The notes beneath the pieces were generated by a model, which made no database searches, was not told where the DNA came from, and saw only the letters and a program-made list of their open reading frames with translations. Below, piece by piece: positions 57,501 through 62,802 of a DNA stretch of 64,000 nt. This DNA comes from Chaetoderma sp. LZ-2023a (lineage: Eukaryota > Mollusca > Caudofoveata > Chaetodermatida > Chaetodermatidae). The position numbers were made by a program, and so were the translations under genes. The stretch lies in assembly GCA_034401795.1 (NCBI GenBank), contig CM067367.1:35502880-35566879 (forward strand), in the 5' to 3' direction. The stretch's first letter is position 1, and every line of letters starts with the position of its first letter.

Positions 57501-57810
57501 AAGAAAATTTCAGCTTGATAGTTAATACCCATCAATAAGATCTCCATCAATACACAGTCAGCTTTTCAATTAAAGTTCTAACCATACTTTTCCCGCTTAT
57601 ACTACATGCCATGCATGCAAGCGCATGCACTTTTGTTAGCATTTGTTAAAATTTAATCCTCTGAATTTATGTTTCTATGATCACTATATCTCTGTTTCAG
57701 AGTGCGATTAAACTTGGCTGATGTTCTATGGAGAGAAAACATTCCACTGTTAATATGTCGATGTTATGGTTTTATAGGCTACATGCGATTAATAGTACGA
57801 GAACACACAG
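39462..57810 (+). CDS. NAE1: NEDD8-activating enzyme E1 regulatory subunit (NAE1/APPBP1), six internal exons
   Basis: NAE1 pairs with UBA3 to adenylate and transfer NEDD8 to its E2 in the cullin-activating neddylation pathway; it acts in the cytosol and nucleus. Exons lie at 39,462-39,565, 42,143-42,203, 45,452-45,482, 46,878-46,949, 49,767-49,846 and 57,701-57,810, all with AG acceptors and GT donors, and every junction keeps frame. The product matches the Rossmann/ThiF-like N-terminal adenylation half, roughly residues 18-170 of the 530-odd-residue human protein: [80 protein letters not shown] and [16 protein letters not shown]. The first exon and all later exons are outside the window or unseen. 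Introns are swollen by repeats; the fifth holds a whole DIRS element on the opposite strand. No stop or frame break was seen in any exon, so this is probably the functional gene. Confidence 0.93.
40200..40345 (+). repeat. Palindromic foldback element P1
   Basis: AAGACTATTTTTGAAAATTT is followed a few bases later by its inverse AAATTTTCAAAAATAGTCTT, with GGCCATTTGCCAACC and GGTCTGCAAATG at the outer edges. It is a member of the family seen at 40,760, 46,410, 48,345 and 57,935. Confidence 0.8.
40760..40940 (+). repeat. Palindromic foldback element P2 (diverged)
   Basis: Carries GGAATGACTGGCTC and an imperfect inverse (GTAATTCCAG), plus the right-edge motif GGTCTGCAAATGGACA and a TTTCTTGACC tail shared with other P copies. 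Confidence 0.6.
40945..42075 (+). repeat. Tandem array of about 158-bp units
   Basis: About seven imperfect units, each with CTCCTCYGAAAYCGTT, GACRGAATTCAACCAAATTT, GAGTTACCCATAT and a poly-C/poly-G stretch. Anchor positions are near 40,990, 41,167, 41,325, 41,483, 41,627, 41,783 and 41,947. Pure C runs occur at about 41,094-41,112 and 41,874-41,893. Noncoding; the proline-rich frames across it are artefacts. Confidence 0.85.
42143..42203 (+). CDS. NAE1: NAE1 exon b
   Basis: 61 nt, after TTTGCAG and before GTAAAG; encodes [20 protein letters not shown], the conserved turn after the nucleotide-binding strand. Ends two bases into an Asn codon. Confidence 0.93.
42290..43620 (-). repeat. Element Y, copy 2
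   Basis: The reverse complement matches 14,325-15,231 block by block. Within it a unit of about 165-180 bp (CACAATGCATGGAAAAAA, GTATGGGGATTTCATAT, TTTGAAGTGCTATTACACCT) is repeated three times at about 42,460, 42,620 and 42,800, more copies than in Y1. Noncoding; the repeat number differs between copies. Confidence 0.8.
43625..45245 (+). repeat. Tandem array Z, about three long degenerate units
   Basis: Units of roughly 0.44-0.58 kb. ACCGATTTCAATTATATTTG-like anchors occur near 43,717, 44,157 and 44,730, and CCAGAACCG...GAAATTTG anchors near 43,957, 44,395 and 45,013. Each unit also has GGCNGCCATNTTGGAT motifs. Noncoding. Confidence 0.75.
45452..45482 (+). CDS. NAE1: NAE1 exon c (31-nt microexon)
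   Basis: Completes the split Asn codon and encodes [10 protein letters not shown], matching human FFLQRSSIGK. It ends on a codon boundary before GTAAGA. At 31 nt it is below the size most gene finders accept. Confidence 0.92.
45895..45937 (+). repeat. Perfect 17-bp inverted repeat with 9-nt loop
   Basis: GGGCGCTGTTGCTGCCT (45,895-45,911) and AGGCAGCAACAGCGCCC (45,921-45,937). The GC-rich arms stand out in an AT-rich intron, and TTTTGAC/GTCAAAA lies farther out. A short MITE or a foldback relic. Confidence 0.8.
46010..46085 (+). repeat. Short dispersed repeat, copy 2
   Basis: TCGATCGATCCCAACACGAG, GTGGAGCTTAGCTAGAGA and GGTGGGGCA match 38,745-38,835 in order. Confidence 0.6.
46410..46590 (+). 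repeat. Palindromic foldback element P3 (diverged)
   Basis: GTCTTGAGAAATGTCC, then AGAGAACTATATCTTTGAAA with its imperfect inverse TTTCAAAGATCATCTCTTGG, and a TTGACCAATTG tail: the same layout as P1 and P4. Confidence 0.65.
46878..46949 (+). CDS. NAE1: NAE1 exon d
   Basis: 72 nt, exactly 24 codons between TTTTCAG and GTTTGT. Encodes [20 protein letters not shown] and FVEE, matching human NRAEAAMEFLQELNSDVSGS and FVEE. Confidence 0.94.
47460..48180 (+). repeat. Degenerate tandem array, units of roughly 0.15-0.25 kb
   Basis: Repeated blocks AAGAATTAGGTAAATGTTA, ACTTTACAGATTTGTTCTA and CATCATTGCATC recur near 47,462, 47,709, 47,855 and 48,008. A further trace occurs at about 48,665. Noncoding. 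Confidence 0.7.
48345..48515 (+). repeat. Palindromic foldback element P4 (near perfect)
   Basis: TGTCCATTTGCAGGGCAAGA, then TATTTTTGAAAATGTAT and GGAATGCCTGGCTCGAGCCAGGCATTCC at the centre, with the mirror arm ending TTGCCCTGCAAATGGAC. The arms are over 55 bp with few mismatches, the least decayed P copy. Confidence 0.88.
48930..49725 (+). repeat. 45-bp minisatellite, about 17 units
   Basis: The unit is CATTGTTCATAGTGTAACTC, then TGACACTCTCTCTTGTACC and a variable CTGGGGG or AGAGAG junction. The two junction types partly alternate, hinting at a dimeric higher-order unit toward the right end. On the minus strand it reads as a repetitive Asn-Asn-Ala-Pro-Arg-Tyr-Lys peptide, which I take as an artefact of the unit length being divisible by three. 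Confidence 0.92.
49767..49846 (+). CDS. NAE1: NAE1 exon e
   Basis: 80 nt after GTTTCAG; encodes [20 protein letters not shown] and ATNLPE and ends two bases into the next codon before GTAAGA. It matches human [20 protein letters not shown] and ATQLPE. Confidence 0.94.
50203..50410 (-). repeat. Right inverted repeat and terminal extension of DIRS C
   Basis: The counterpart of 32,965-33,181 in B. It begins at the low end with GCGAAATCTAGGATTTC and contains CGCGCATGCGCA at 50,371-50,382. Confidence 0.88.
50482..50583 (-). repeat. Internal complementary region of DIRS C
   Basis: GGGAGGTAAGTATCAACTCT ... TTTCACTTCAAGAGTATAC ...: complementary to both termini of C joined head to tail, as in B. 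The junction sequence has the CACTTCAAG variant that matches this copy's own left end at 57,232-57,241 (B and D have CACATCAAG). Confidence 0.9.
50584..51116 (-). other. 3' untranslated part of DIRS C, no gene seen
   Basis: Counterpart of 32,269-32,795 in B, including a poly-C run near 50,765. No coding signal. Confidence 0.6.
51117..54014 (-). CDS. Tyrosine recombinase frame of DIRS C
   Basis: Open for up to 965 codons, the same length as in B. The recombinase domain is in the last third, from about 52,150 down, with [40 protein letters not shown] and [15 protein letters not shown] supplying the catalytic Arg, His-x-x-Arg, His/Trp and Tyr positions. The upstream two-thirds overlies the RT-RNase H frame and has no recognised domain. 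It looks intact. Confidence 0.88.
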   Translation of the reverse strand: MSTSVPRWTGGRPASRPHARVGTVNSGPFSLAMAFRRVSSRVDDRPAVATVSSASLDSHSERSRAKVVYRGGDRFPRTKGSYSAGTKVSGLLFNPVLSNKTHRRVETDSQPQAIEQVHRDAQFQDGNGALGVGGVGEGDVDGVDRFEGRLFPHPHPREFLSLPEICIPGQTVGIQGVALRNFHGSSGFHPCGSCDHSIPPQEKHSSPHVHRRLAVKGTRQGSFIGQSGDCFENSLGYGLDDKFSEIRADSIPEVCLPGNVLRSGDGICLSYSGESAKTHLVNSVSVRQSSCPGTGLLENAGVDGFFGTSHSSGRLTQAADPVVSHDTMDPEYRFAGLERVSVGASDSPPAMVVAHRESLGGGYADPSPPSGDCVYRCIDGGLGGLPGRVHDIRALESGTVKGTYKSTGAKSSSPGPGTFLTESSGQDCSYSFRQLNSCDLHKPPGRNEVAQSLYDDMETALLVSGSPDYLESSSYSGKVKPASRLIEPKDECFTHGMATKSMCGGSSVRPLGETQHRFVRNEEECEDDDVRLSDSGSKRFRNRCVSYQLGENVCIRIPSSNPDSKNSSENQTRGMPSASDRPGLAKPIMVYGSAGPSGLQSGSSASDGRYYLPGQGPSQQSVNVQIDCVDVVKESRIKEGFSEQAAMFMAKARRGSTSRAYNYKINRFAEWCSKRCIDPMDSSIQVVADFLCHLYDAYSLKPNSIAGYKSALMSVIPCLAKRGSDEVNTLNVLIKGMGNLRPRNPPVIPSWSLSLVLQVLGDKPFEPLSSISMKLLKLKTVFLIAAASARRRSEIHALSAEDDRFVVSGEGLKLLPRINFLAKNQSLKYPGQPIILPALTRYDPSSKAWCPVRALCRYKQRTAEWRTDQSALWLSYIEPHGRASKDTISRWIVECIQFCHKSATGKQVDVAKAHSVRGIVTSTALFNGVPVDDIMSVAQWHCESSFTDHYLRDTSNPLALSILKK
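51956..54322 (-). CDS. Reverse transcriptase-RNase H of DIRS C
   Basis: An open frame of up to 788 codons. RT boxes [45 protein letters not shown] and YIDDWLLKA; RNase H boxes [40 protein letters not shown] and LADSLSRR; then the DIRS-typical [20 protein letters not shown] and [16 protein letters not shown] segments. It overlaps the ORF1 end by about 0.2 kb in another frame. The start is uncertain. It looks intact. Confidence 0.9.
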   Translation of the reverse strand: MRCCVVLTFAPRPLRIVPCRLEVVLAKSEASHRRSVGLGRVRFGQQRGGRRFLRRRQPGEVRAGRGGEREDLGVVIGPDGTVTAVRTTPVFMATGTVPLLHASCPPLSLGGPVGGRLADHMQEWERLTQDRLVLRWLSVGYHPEWMTGPPSRLSLVPVWTPIPRDPEQRLCIEEEIDSLVQKGAIQPAQRCPGFYSTLFLVTKRTGGWRLILNLKPLNKFIETPSFKMETVRSVLAGLERGMWTASIDLKDAYFHIPIHGSFCRFLRFAFQGRQWEFRVLPFGISTAPRVFTRVVLAITAYLRRRSIAVHTYIDDWLLKAHDKEALSANLVIVLKTLSDMGWMINFPKSELTPSQRFVYLGMFFDLETGYVYPTQERVQKLISLIQSVCDSRHVLARVYLRMLGLMVSLEPVIPQAALRRRPIQLFLMTQWTQSTGSLDSNVSVLAPLIHHLQWWLLTENLLVGVMLTPPHPQVTVYTDASMEGWGACLEESTISGLWNPEQSKEHINLLELRAVVLGLEHFLQKVQGKIVLIRSDNSTVVTYINRQGGTKSPSLCMMTWRLLCWCLDHQITLKAVHIPGRLNLLADSLSRRMSVLPTEWQLNQCVADRLFDHWGKPNIDLFATKKNAKMTTYVSPIPDPSAFATDALAISWGRMYAYAFPPAILIPKILQKIRQEECQVLLIAPDWPSRSWYTDLLDLLVCNPVPLPLMDDIIFQGKVLHNNPSMFRLTAWMLSRNLELRRAFLSKQPCLWPKPGGGQPPEHIIIKSTDLQNGAQKDVLIQWIHLFK
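54087..56133 (-). CDS. Gag-like ORF1 of DIRS C
   Basis: Open from the acceptor at 56,134 to the stop at 54,087, about 680 codons. It has a basic, glutamate-rich N-terminal helix region ([16 protein letters not shown]), a variable acidic and proline-rich middle, the conserved [26 protein letters not shown] and [14 protein letters not shown] blocks and an Arg/Gly-rich tail. The Cys-rich N-terminal cluster is less regular than in B and D. It is near-identical to B over the C-terminal half but diverged in the middle, suggesting different constraints on the two halves. It looks intact. Confidence 0.85.
56134..56895 (-). other. Candidate intron in the DIRS C leader
   Basis: Noncoding sequence between the donor after the leader exon (56,896) and the acceptor GTTTCAG at 56,134. 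Copies B, D and E have a counterpart of similar length (about 765 bases) at the same place, with many conserved blocks such as CCATGGTTCCATTTCCTACT. Confidence 0.6.
56896..56946 (-). other. Candidate 51-nt leader exon of DIRS C ORF1
   Basis: ATG followed by 16 more codons ([17 protein letters not shown]) up to a CAG|GTGAC donor; equal in length and similar in sequence to the leader exons of B, D and E. Confidence 0.6.
57050..57241 (-). repeat. Left inverted repeat of DIRS C
   Basis: Complementary to 50,225-50,410. It contains TGCGCATGCGCG at 57,082-57,093. The end is marked by GAAGTGAAAA at 57,232-57,241. Confidence 0.9.
57701..57810 (+). CDS. NAE1: NAE1 exon f
   Basis: 110 nt after CTGTTTCAG and before GTTAGT. 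Encodes [20 protein letters not shown] and [16 protein letters not shown], matching human [20 protein letters not shown] and GLVGYMRIIIKEH. It ends one base into the next codon; the following exon was not found in the remaining 6.2 kb. Confidence 0.94.
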
Positions 57811-57934
57811 GTTAGTAATTCATACCTGGCAGACACTAGTAAGCAATATGGATAACAATATTCAAAGGCTAGAACTTTTATGATTAACTTGATTAATTTT
57901 AACCATTTCATGCCGAAATGGACCAAAACCAGCC

Positions 57935-58130
57935 TCTACACTTGTCTTGAGGAATGTTCATTTGCTGGTCAAGGAAAGAATATTTTTGAAAATTTTTCTC
58001 TGGAATGACTGACTCGATAATATGACTGACTCGATAATATAGTCAGTCATTCCAGTTGTAAATTTTCAGAAATAGGCTTTCCTTGGCCTGCAAGTGGACA
58101 TTCAATAAACAAATATTTTGATTTTCTTGA
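57935..58130 (+). repeat. Palindromic foldback element P5
   Basis: GTCTTGAGGAATGTTCATTT, AAAGAATATTTTTGAAAATT, GGAATGACTGACTCGATAAT (the last block duplicated) and a mirror arm AGTCAGTCATTCCAG ... TGGCCTGCAAGTGGACATTC. Same family as P1 to P4. Confidence 0.8.
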
Positions 58131-58569
58131 CCAAATTGGTTTGCCTTTGTGGGCCAGTAGTCGTTGTACTGCAGGTTACTACTAGGCACCTGGGCCTTAC
58201 AGTTGAGTTTTGAAGCTTACAGCTTCCCACATAATTATTTTGATTTGGCAAGTACCTGTAGGTATATATATAATTACATGGTTTTCATAGATTTATTCAC
58301 TGAATTTTTAGTCCAGGTTATGTCTGGTAGCATACATGTATGTTATTAGTTACACTAGTGTTTTGCTGGTGGTACAGGATGTTACCACACATGCAAACGT
58401 AGAGCTCGAGAAATACATTTTATATTTCCCCGATTGTAGTGAGGGAAATATAGTTGTTTGCGCATGTGGTAAAAGTCTGTTCCCCCTGGCAACATACTGG
58501 TGTAACTACGCTTATGACATCATTATCCCCCTGCTTTAGCGAAAAGCGGGGGGGGGGGGGGTGATTATG

Positions 58570-58995
58570 TTTTCGCTTCCGTCCGTCCGTGCGTGCATGA
58601 TCACACACAGGTTTTCTTTCGATAACTACTTTTGCTTGGAATATTGTGACTATTTGTGTCCGTCCATCCGCGCAAATTTTGGTTGGCTATGGTAGTAGGG
58701 TAGTAGGGAAATGCACCTTAGTTTGAGGGTCAGTCAGCCCGTCCCTTCGTCCATCCATCCCTTTGTCTCTGAATTTGTGTCCGTCCACCCATGCAAATTT
58801 GGGGTTTTCGTTCAATAACTTTATTTTTGCTTGGAGTATTGTGGTGAAACTTCATGGGAAAATTGGCTATGGTACTAGGGAAATGTACACTATTTTGTGG
58901 GTCAATCAGCCCATCCCTACATCCATTCATCCCTTTGTCTCTGAATTTGTGTCTGCCCATCCGTGCAAATTTTGGGCTTTCGTTCAATAACTTTA
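58570..58995 (+). repeat. Tandem array, about 2.5 units of roughly 170 bp
   Basis: The blocks GTCCGTCCATCCRYGCAAAT, TTCAATAACTTTATTTTTGC and CATCCCTTTGTCTCTGAATT recur near 58,660, 58,780 and 58,950 (the first unit is shortened). DIRS element D begins inside the last unit. Confidence 0.75.
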
Positions 58996-59190
58996 TTTTC
59001 ACATCAAGAGTATACTTACCTCCCTAATACTTTTGATATTGCTAAATATTGGCTTTCACTCAATAAACACTCAGATTAAAACAGTTAGGTGCCCCTACTG
59101 GGCAGGGAGTCAGAGCGTAGTCTGGCGGATGCCAGCCCCACCACCGCGCATGCGCAGACTAGCACTACCTCTTTGCTAATTTATTGGCTA
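58996..59190 (+). repeat. Left inverted repeat of DIRS D
   Basis: TTTCACATCAAGAGTATAC start, the same as B. It has the NRF-1-like CGCGCATGCGCA at 59,145-59,156. Confidence 0.9.
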
Positions 59191-59280
59191 AGAGACTACA
59201 CATGCTTTTGTGCTGGTGCTTTTTGTGACTCATTTATAAACGTTTTTGACACAATTTTGAACTGTTGTTACCTGAGAAAG

Positions 59281-59331
59281 ATGGCAGAAAGAGTAACTTC
59301 GCCACAGGAGGGCCTTGGACCTTTAAATCAG
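59281..59331 (+). other. Candidate 51-nt leader exon of DIRS D ORF1
   Basis: MAERVTSPQEGLGPLNQ, then a CAG|GTGACT donor. The acceptor TTTTTCAG ends at 60,096, directly before ORF1. Confidence 0.6.
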
Positions 59332-60096
59332 GTGACTTCTAGTAAAATTAGCGAGTTTTGTCCCGTTGTAATGTGTTTCCGGGACTAGCGCTAAACGTGA
59401 CAAGCGCCTTGATTAGTTGGTTTATTTCAACTAGGTGCGATATAAAACTAATCTCTCTTTGTGTTTATGTCCACAGGTCTGTGTGAAGAAATATTATGGA
59501 CATGACATCAGCAGAGGGTTTGTGTCTCTCCACCATGGTTCCATTTCCTACTAATACTGTTAGGTTATCTAACCAAAAATTCTATGTCCAGTGAGTTGGA
59601 GGCCTATTATAAAGGTCTTCTCACTTTGCCCTCTTGATCCAATTCCTTCCCCTAGAGGTGGAGAGAGTTAAGAGGCGGTCAGTGGTGGAGTGCTCCAGTT
59701 CATCAGGTTGGATGGTTTGTCTAGACAAGGTGTCAGGTATCTAATTATTGATATGAGGTGATGTTAATTATTTAGAGGAAAGGGAGATAATTAACTTTAT
59801 TTGCCATTGTTATCAGTATATATCTGATGCTTGTATAGTCGAAATGTCCATTCTGTACATGTTCTGGTTAGAGATACAATTCATCCTTGCACTGGGATGT
59901 TTGTTGGGGATCGATTTTTTCCTGTCATAGGATTAATGACGTCATAATCAGCCTTGCTCTTTATTTACAATTAAAGTTGTCCGAAGCTGGTTTTCTGATA
60001 AATTATGATCTTTATGATCATTTTCCTTCTCTTGAGTTGGTGAGTTTCTAAGCTTAACTAGTTTGCTCATACTCCTCGTCCTTTGCCCTTTTTCAG
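59332..60096 (+). other. Candidate intron in the DIRS D leader
   Basis: 765 bases, noncoding. A second acceptor-like TTTATGTCCACAG|GTCTGT near 59,476 is also conserved in B and E and could serve an alternative leader. Confidence 0.55.
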
Positions 60097-62148
60097 AGAC
60101 CTGGTTGTGCGTCCTGTGGACGATTTTTGAGGGATAAGTTTGGCCCTCATCTCTGTTTTCAGTGTAGCCCCTGTGGTCCCTTGCTTAATTGCGAGATATG
60201 TAAGCACTGGGGGGGCGAGTTAATGTCCGAATTCTTGTGCTTGCAGGCGAAGGACAAGGTGGAGGAGGAGAAGAAGAAGCAGAAGAAAGAGGGTGTAAGT
60301 AAGAATGGTAAGAGGAAGGCCTCGTCCGCGGTGGATATGGAGGCCTTCCGGACCGAGATGTTGGGAGAGATGAGGAGGACAATCAAGGATTTGGTTCCAG
60401 AGTTGCTTCGTGGCATGCTTCCTGGACCAAATCCTTTATTGACCTCATCATCTGCTTCGGAGCAGGTAATCCCCACCTCTGAATCAACGTTCCTTAGTAC
60501 GCTTCCGTTGTTTGAAGATTCAGAGGTGGCCCCATTAGAGGGGGCGTTCCACGGCCCTGGCAGCAGGCTTATTGCCGCGCCCAATAGGGACCGTGGACGG
60601 TCGTCGCTGGAACCCGCGGGCTGCTTATCAGTCCAGGGGTATCCGCACACCGCGGGTGCCAGTACCTCGTACGGCACCTTCCCTGGCCAGTCCGGGTTAG
60701 CTCTCTTTGCTGACCCGGAGTCTAATCTCTCTGGCCAGGAGGATGAGGATTACCTGTTGGGGTCGCCGTCTGAAGACGTGGACATGGATTATGACGTCTG
60801 TGCACCCCTCGCGGGGAATACAGGCGCCTTTTTCCATGGTTCTACTCTTCCAGGGGTAGAATCCACAGTTCAGACTGTGGCCCTGGGCGCTGAAGGCCAG
60901 CGGTACCGCATACCTCGGCTTGCCGAGAGTGTCGCTGGTGCTGGCCGGGGCCGTGGTGGGGCGGTATATGCCCCGCGCTCTACCACGGTGCCTGCTCCTG
61001 GTCAAACCAGTGATATTAGCATGCCGGTATTGTCAGGCCCGCATGTTCTCCCTGGCTTGCCAGGCATAGCAGCGTACCCGCCGTCAAGCTCTGTTGCTTG
61101 CGCTCTGGAGGAAGACGAAGGCCCCCGTCTTGTAGAGCGCTCGCAGCTAGCCACGGAGGAGGATTGGTCTGACGCTTGCCAGTGGTTGGTAAGTGTTAGA
61201 CCAGATCTGCCCGTGGAGCAGTCGGCTAGCCAGCGTGAGCACAGGCCGTGGTTAGCTGGTAAACCTGCTGCTAACGCTATGCCTTCTCTGCCGCTGGCAG
61301 AGCATGTCGTTGACATGTTCGAGGCGGCGGAGACGTCCATTAAGTCGAGTGGACGTCTCGCTAAGGCCCCGCGCGAGGTGGCCAGGCGTTGTCGCATCGT
61401 GCCCCTGGACTACCAGCGGTACGGTGTGGTACCGAAGCCGAGCGTGGATGACCGCGCGGCTTTGGGTGAGGATGCGCGGCCAGGCTCCCGTTCTGACACG
61501 AGAGTCTTGTGTTCGAACGCGTTGCGTTCAGCAAATGCCGCGTTGCGTGATGCGGAGGAGAGTGGGAGGGCTTCGATTGCCGCTTTGTCCCACGTCTCCC
61601 AGCTGTTACAAGGGGTAGTAACAGCATCCGCATCGCGCCAGCCAAGTCCGGTCACAGTCCAGCGAGCCATCCAGGATGGTATCAACCTGGCTCTGGACTG
61701 TATGACGCGGGCGGTGACCAGGAGTGTCCGGGCAAGGCGCACTTTTGCCTTGGATAATCTGTGCCCGTCCCAGGACCTCTACAATAGGCTACTACGTACG
61801 CCTATGACAGGTCCTGGTCTCTTTGGAGGTGAGGGGTGTAGGCACCTCCAGGAGACGGTTACTCTGGTCAATAACCAGAGGGCGCTGCGCGAGCAGTTTG
61901 AGGTGCTTCGTCGTGCCAACGTTCGCGCCGCACCCCCTGCGTATCGTCCCCTGCAGGCTCGAGGTGGTAGTGGCCAGGTCAGAGGCCAACCACCATCGCA
62001 GCGCCGGCCTCGGCCGCGTGCGATTCGGCCAGCAGCGAGGGGGCCGCAGGCTCCTCAGGCGCAGTCAGCCAGGCAGCCGCCCGCGCACCGAGGTGCGCGC
62101 GGTGCTGGTCGTGGCGCGCGAGGATCTGGGCGGGGTAATCGTTCCTGA
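60097..62148 (+). CDS. Gag-like ORF1 of DIRS D
   Basis: An open frame of about 683 codons. It starts with a regular Cys cluster ([27 protein letters not shown]) like the one in B, then a lysine/glutamate-rich helix region, a variable proline/glycine-rich middle, the conserved [28 protein letters not shown] and [14 protein letters not shown] blocks and an Arg/Gly-rich tail. No early ATG precedes the cluster, so the leader exon probably supplies the start. Its role would be as in copies B and C. It looks intact. Confidence 0.85.
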   Translation, partial: RPGCASCGRFLRDKFGPHLCFQCSPCGPLLNCEICKHWGGELMSEFLCLQAKDKVEEEKKKQKKEGVSKNGKRKASSAVDMEAFRTEMLGEMRRTIKDLVPELLRGMLPGPNPLLTSSSASEQVIPTSESTFLSTLPLFEDSEVAPLEGAFHGPGSRLIAAPNRDRGRSSLEPAGCLSVQGYPHTAGASTSYGTFPGQSGLALFADPESNLSGQEDEDYLLGSPSEDVDMDYDVCAPLAGNTGAFFHGSTLPGVESTVQTVALGAEGQRYRIPRLAESVAGAGRGRGGAVYAPRSTTVPAPGQTSDISMPVLSGPHVLPGLPGIAAYPPSSSVACALEEDEGPRLVERSQLATEEDWSDACQWLVSVRPDLPVEQSASQREHRPWLAGKPAANAMPSLPLAEHVVDMFEAAETSIKSSGRLAKAPREVARRCRIVPLDYQRYGVVPKPSVDDRAALGEDARPGSRSDTRVLCSNALRSANAALRDAEESGRASIAALSHVSQLLQGVVTASASRQPSPVTVQRAIQDGINLALDCMTRAVTRSVRARRTFALDNLCPSQDLYNRLLRTPMTGPGLFGGEGCRHLQETVTLVNNQRALREQFEVLRRANVRAAPPAYRPLQARGGSGQVRGQPPSQRRPRPRAIRPAARGPQAPQAQSARQPPAHRGARGAGRGARGSGRGNRS

Positions 62149-62802
62149 TGGGACGGTTACCGCGGTGAGAACCGCGCCGGTGTTTCGGGCAGAGGAGACA
62201 GTGCCGCTCTTGCACTCCTTATGTCCACCTCTATCCCTAGGTGGACCGGTGGGAGGCCGGCTAGCCGACCACATGCAAGAGTGGGAACGGTTAACTCAGG
62301 ACCGTTTAGTCTTGCGATGGCTTTCAGTCGGGTATCATCCCGATTGGATGACAGGCCCGCCATCGCGACTGTCTCTAGTGCCGATCTGGACTCCAAATCC
62401 GAGAGATCCAGATCAAAGGTTGTGTATCGAGGAGGAAATAAATTCCCTCATACAAAAAGAAGCTATTCAGCCGGCACAGAGGTGTCCGGGCTTCTATTCA
62501 ACCCTGTTCTTAGTAACAAAGAACACCGGAGGGTGGAGACCAATTCTCAACCTCAAGCCATTGAACAAGTTCATAGAGACGCCCAGTTTCAAGATGGAGA
62601 CTGTGCGCTCGGTGTTGGCGGGGTTAGAGAGGGGAATGTGGACAGCGTCGATAGATTTGAAGGACGCTTATTTCCACATCCCCATACACAGGAGTTTCCG
62701 TCGCTTCCTGAGATTTGCATTCCAGGGCAGACAGTGGGAATTCAGGGTGCTACCCTTCGGAATTTCCACGGCTCCTCGGGTTTTCACCCGTGTGGTTCTT
62801 GC
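62149..62802 (+). pseudogene. RT start of DIRS D (fossil, cut by E)
   Basis: Contains [30 protein letters not shown] and [15 protein letters not shown] and is then cut by the left end of element E before the YIDDW box. Confidence 0.88.

Larger units (their letters stand above)
49847..57700 (+). other. NAE1 intron (7.9 kb), mostly DIRS C
   Basis: About 7.04 of 7.85 kb is the antisense DIRS element C. The remaining flanks (49,847-50,202 and 57,242-57,700) are AT-rich and featureless, so the intron was about 0.8 kb before the insertion. Confidence 0.85.
57811..58995 (+). other. Presumed next NAE1 intron, left part
   Basis: Begins with the GTTAGT donor and contains foldback element P5, a poly-G run at about 58,549-58,560 and a tandem array. 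No further NAE1 exon (expected around HPDNALEDLRLD) is recognisable. Confidence 0.7.
58996..62802 (+). mobile_element. DIRS-like retroelement D (5' part, interrupted by E)
   Basis: The left inverted repeat, leader exon and ORF1 are present, and the RT begins. It stops at the insertion of element E inside the RT; whether D resumes beyond the window is unknown. The frames present look open. It is very similar to B and C, hence young. Confidence 0.9.
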
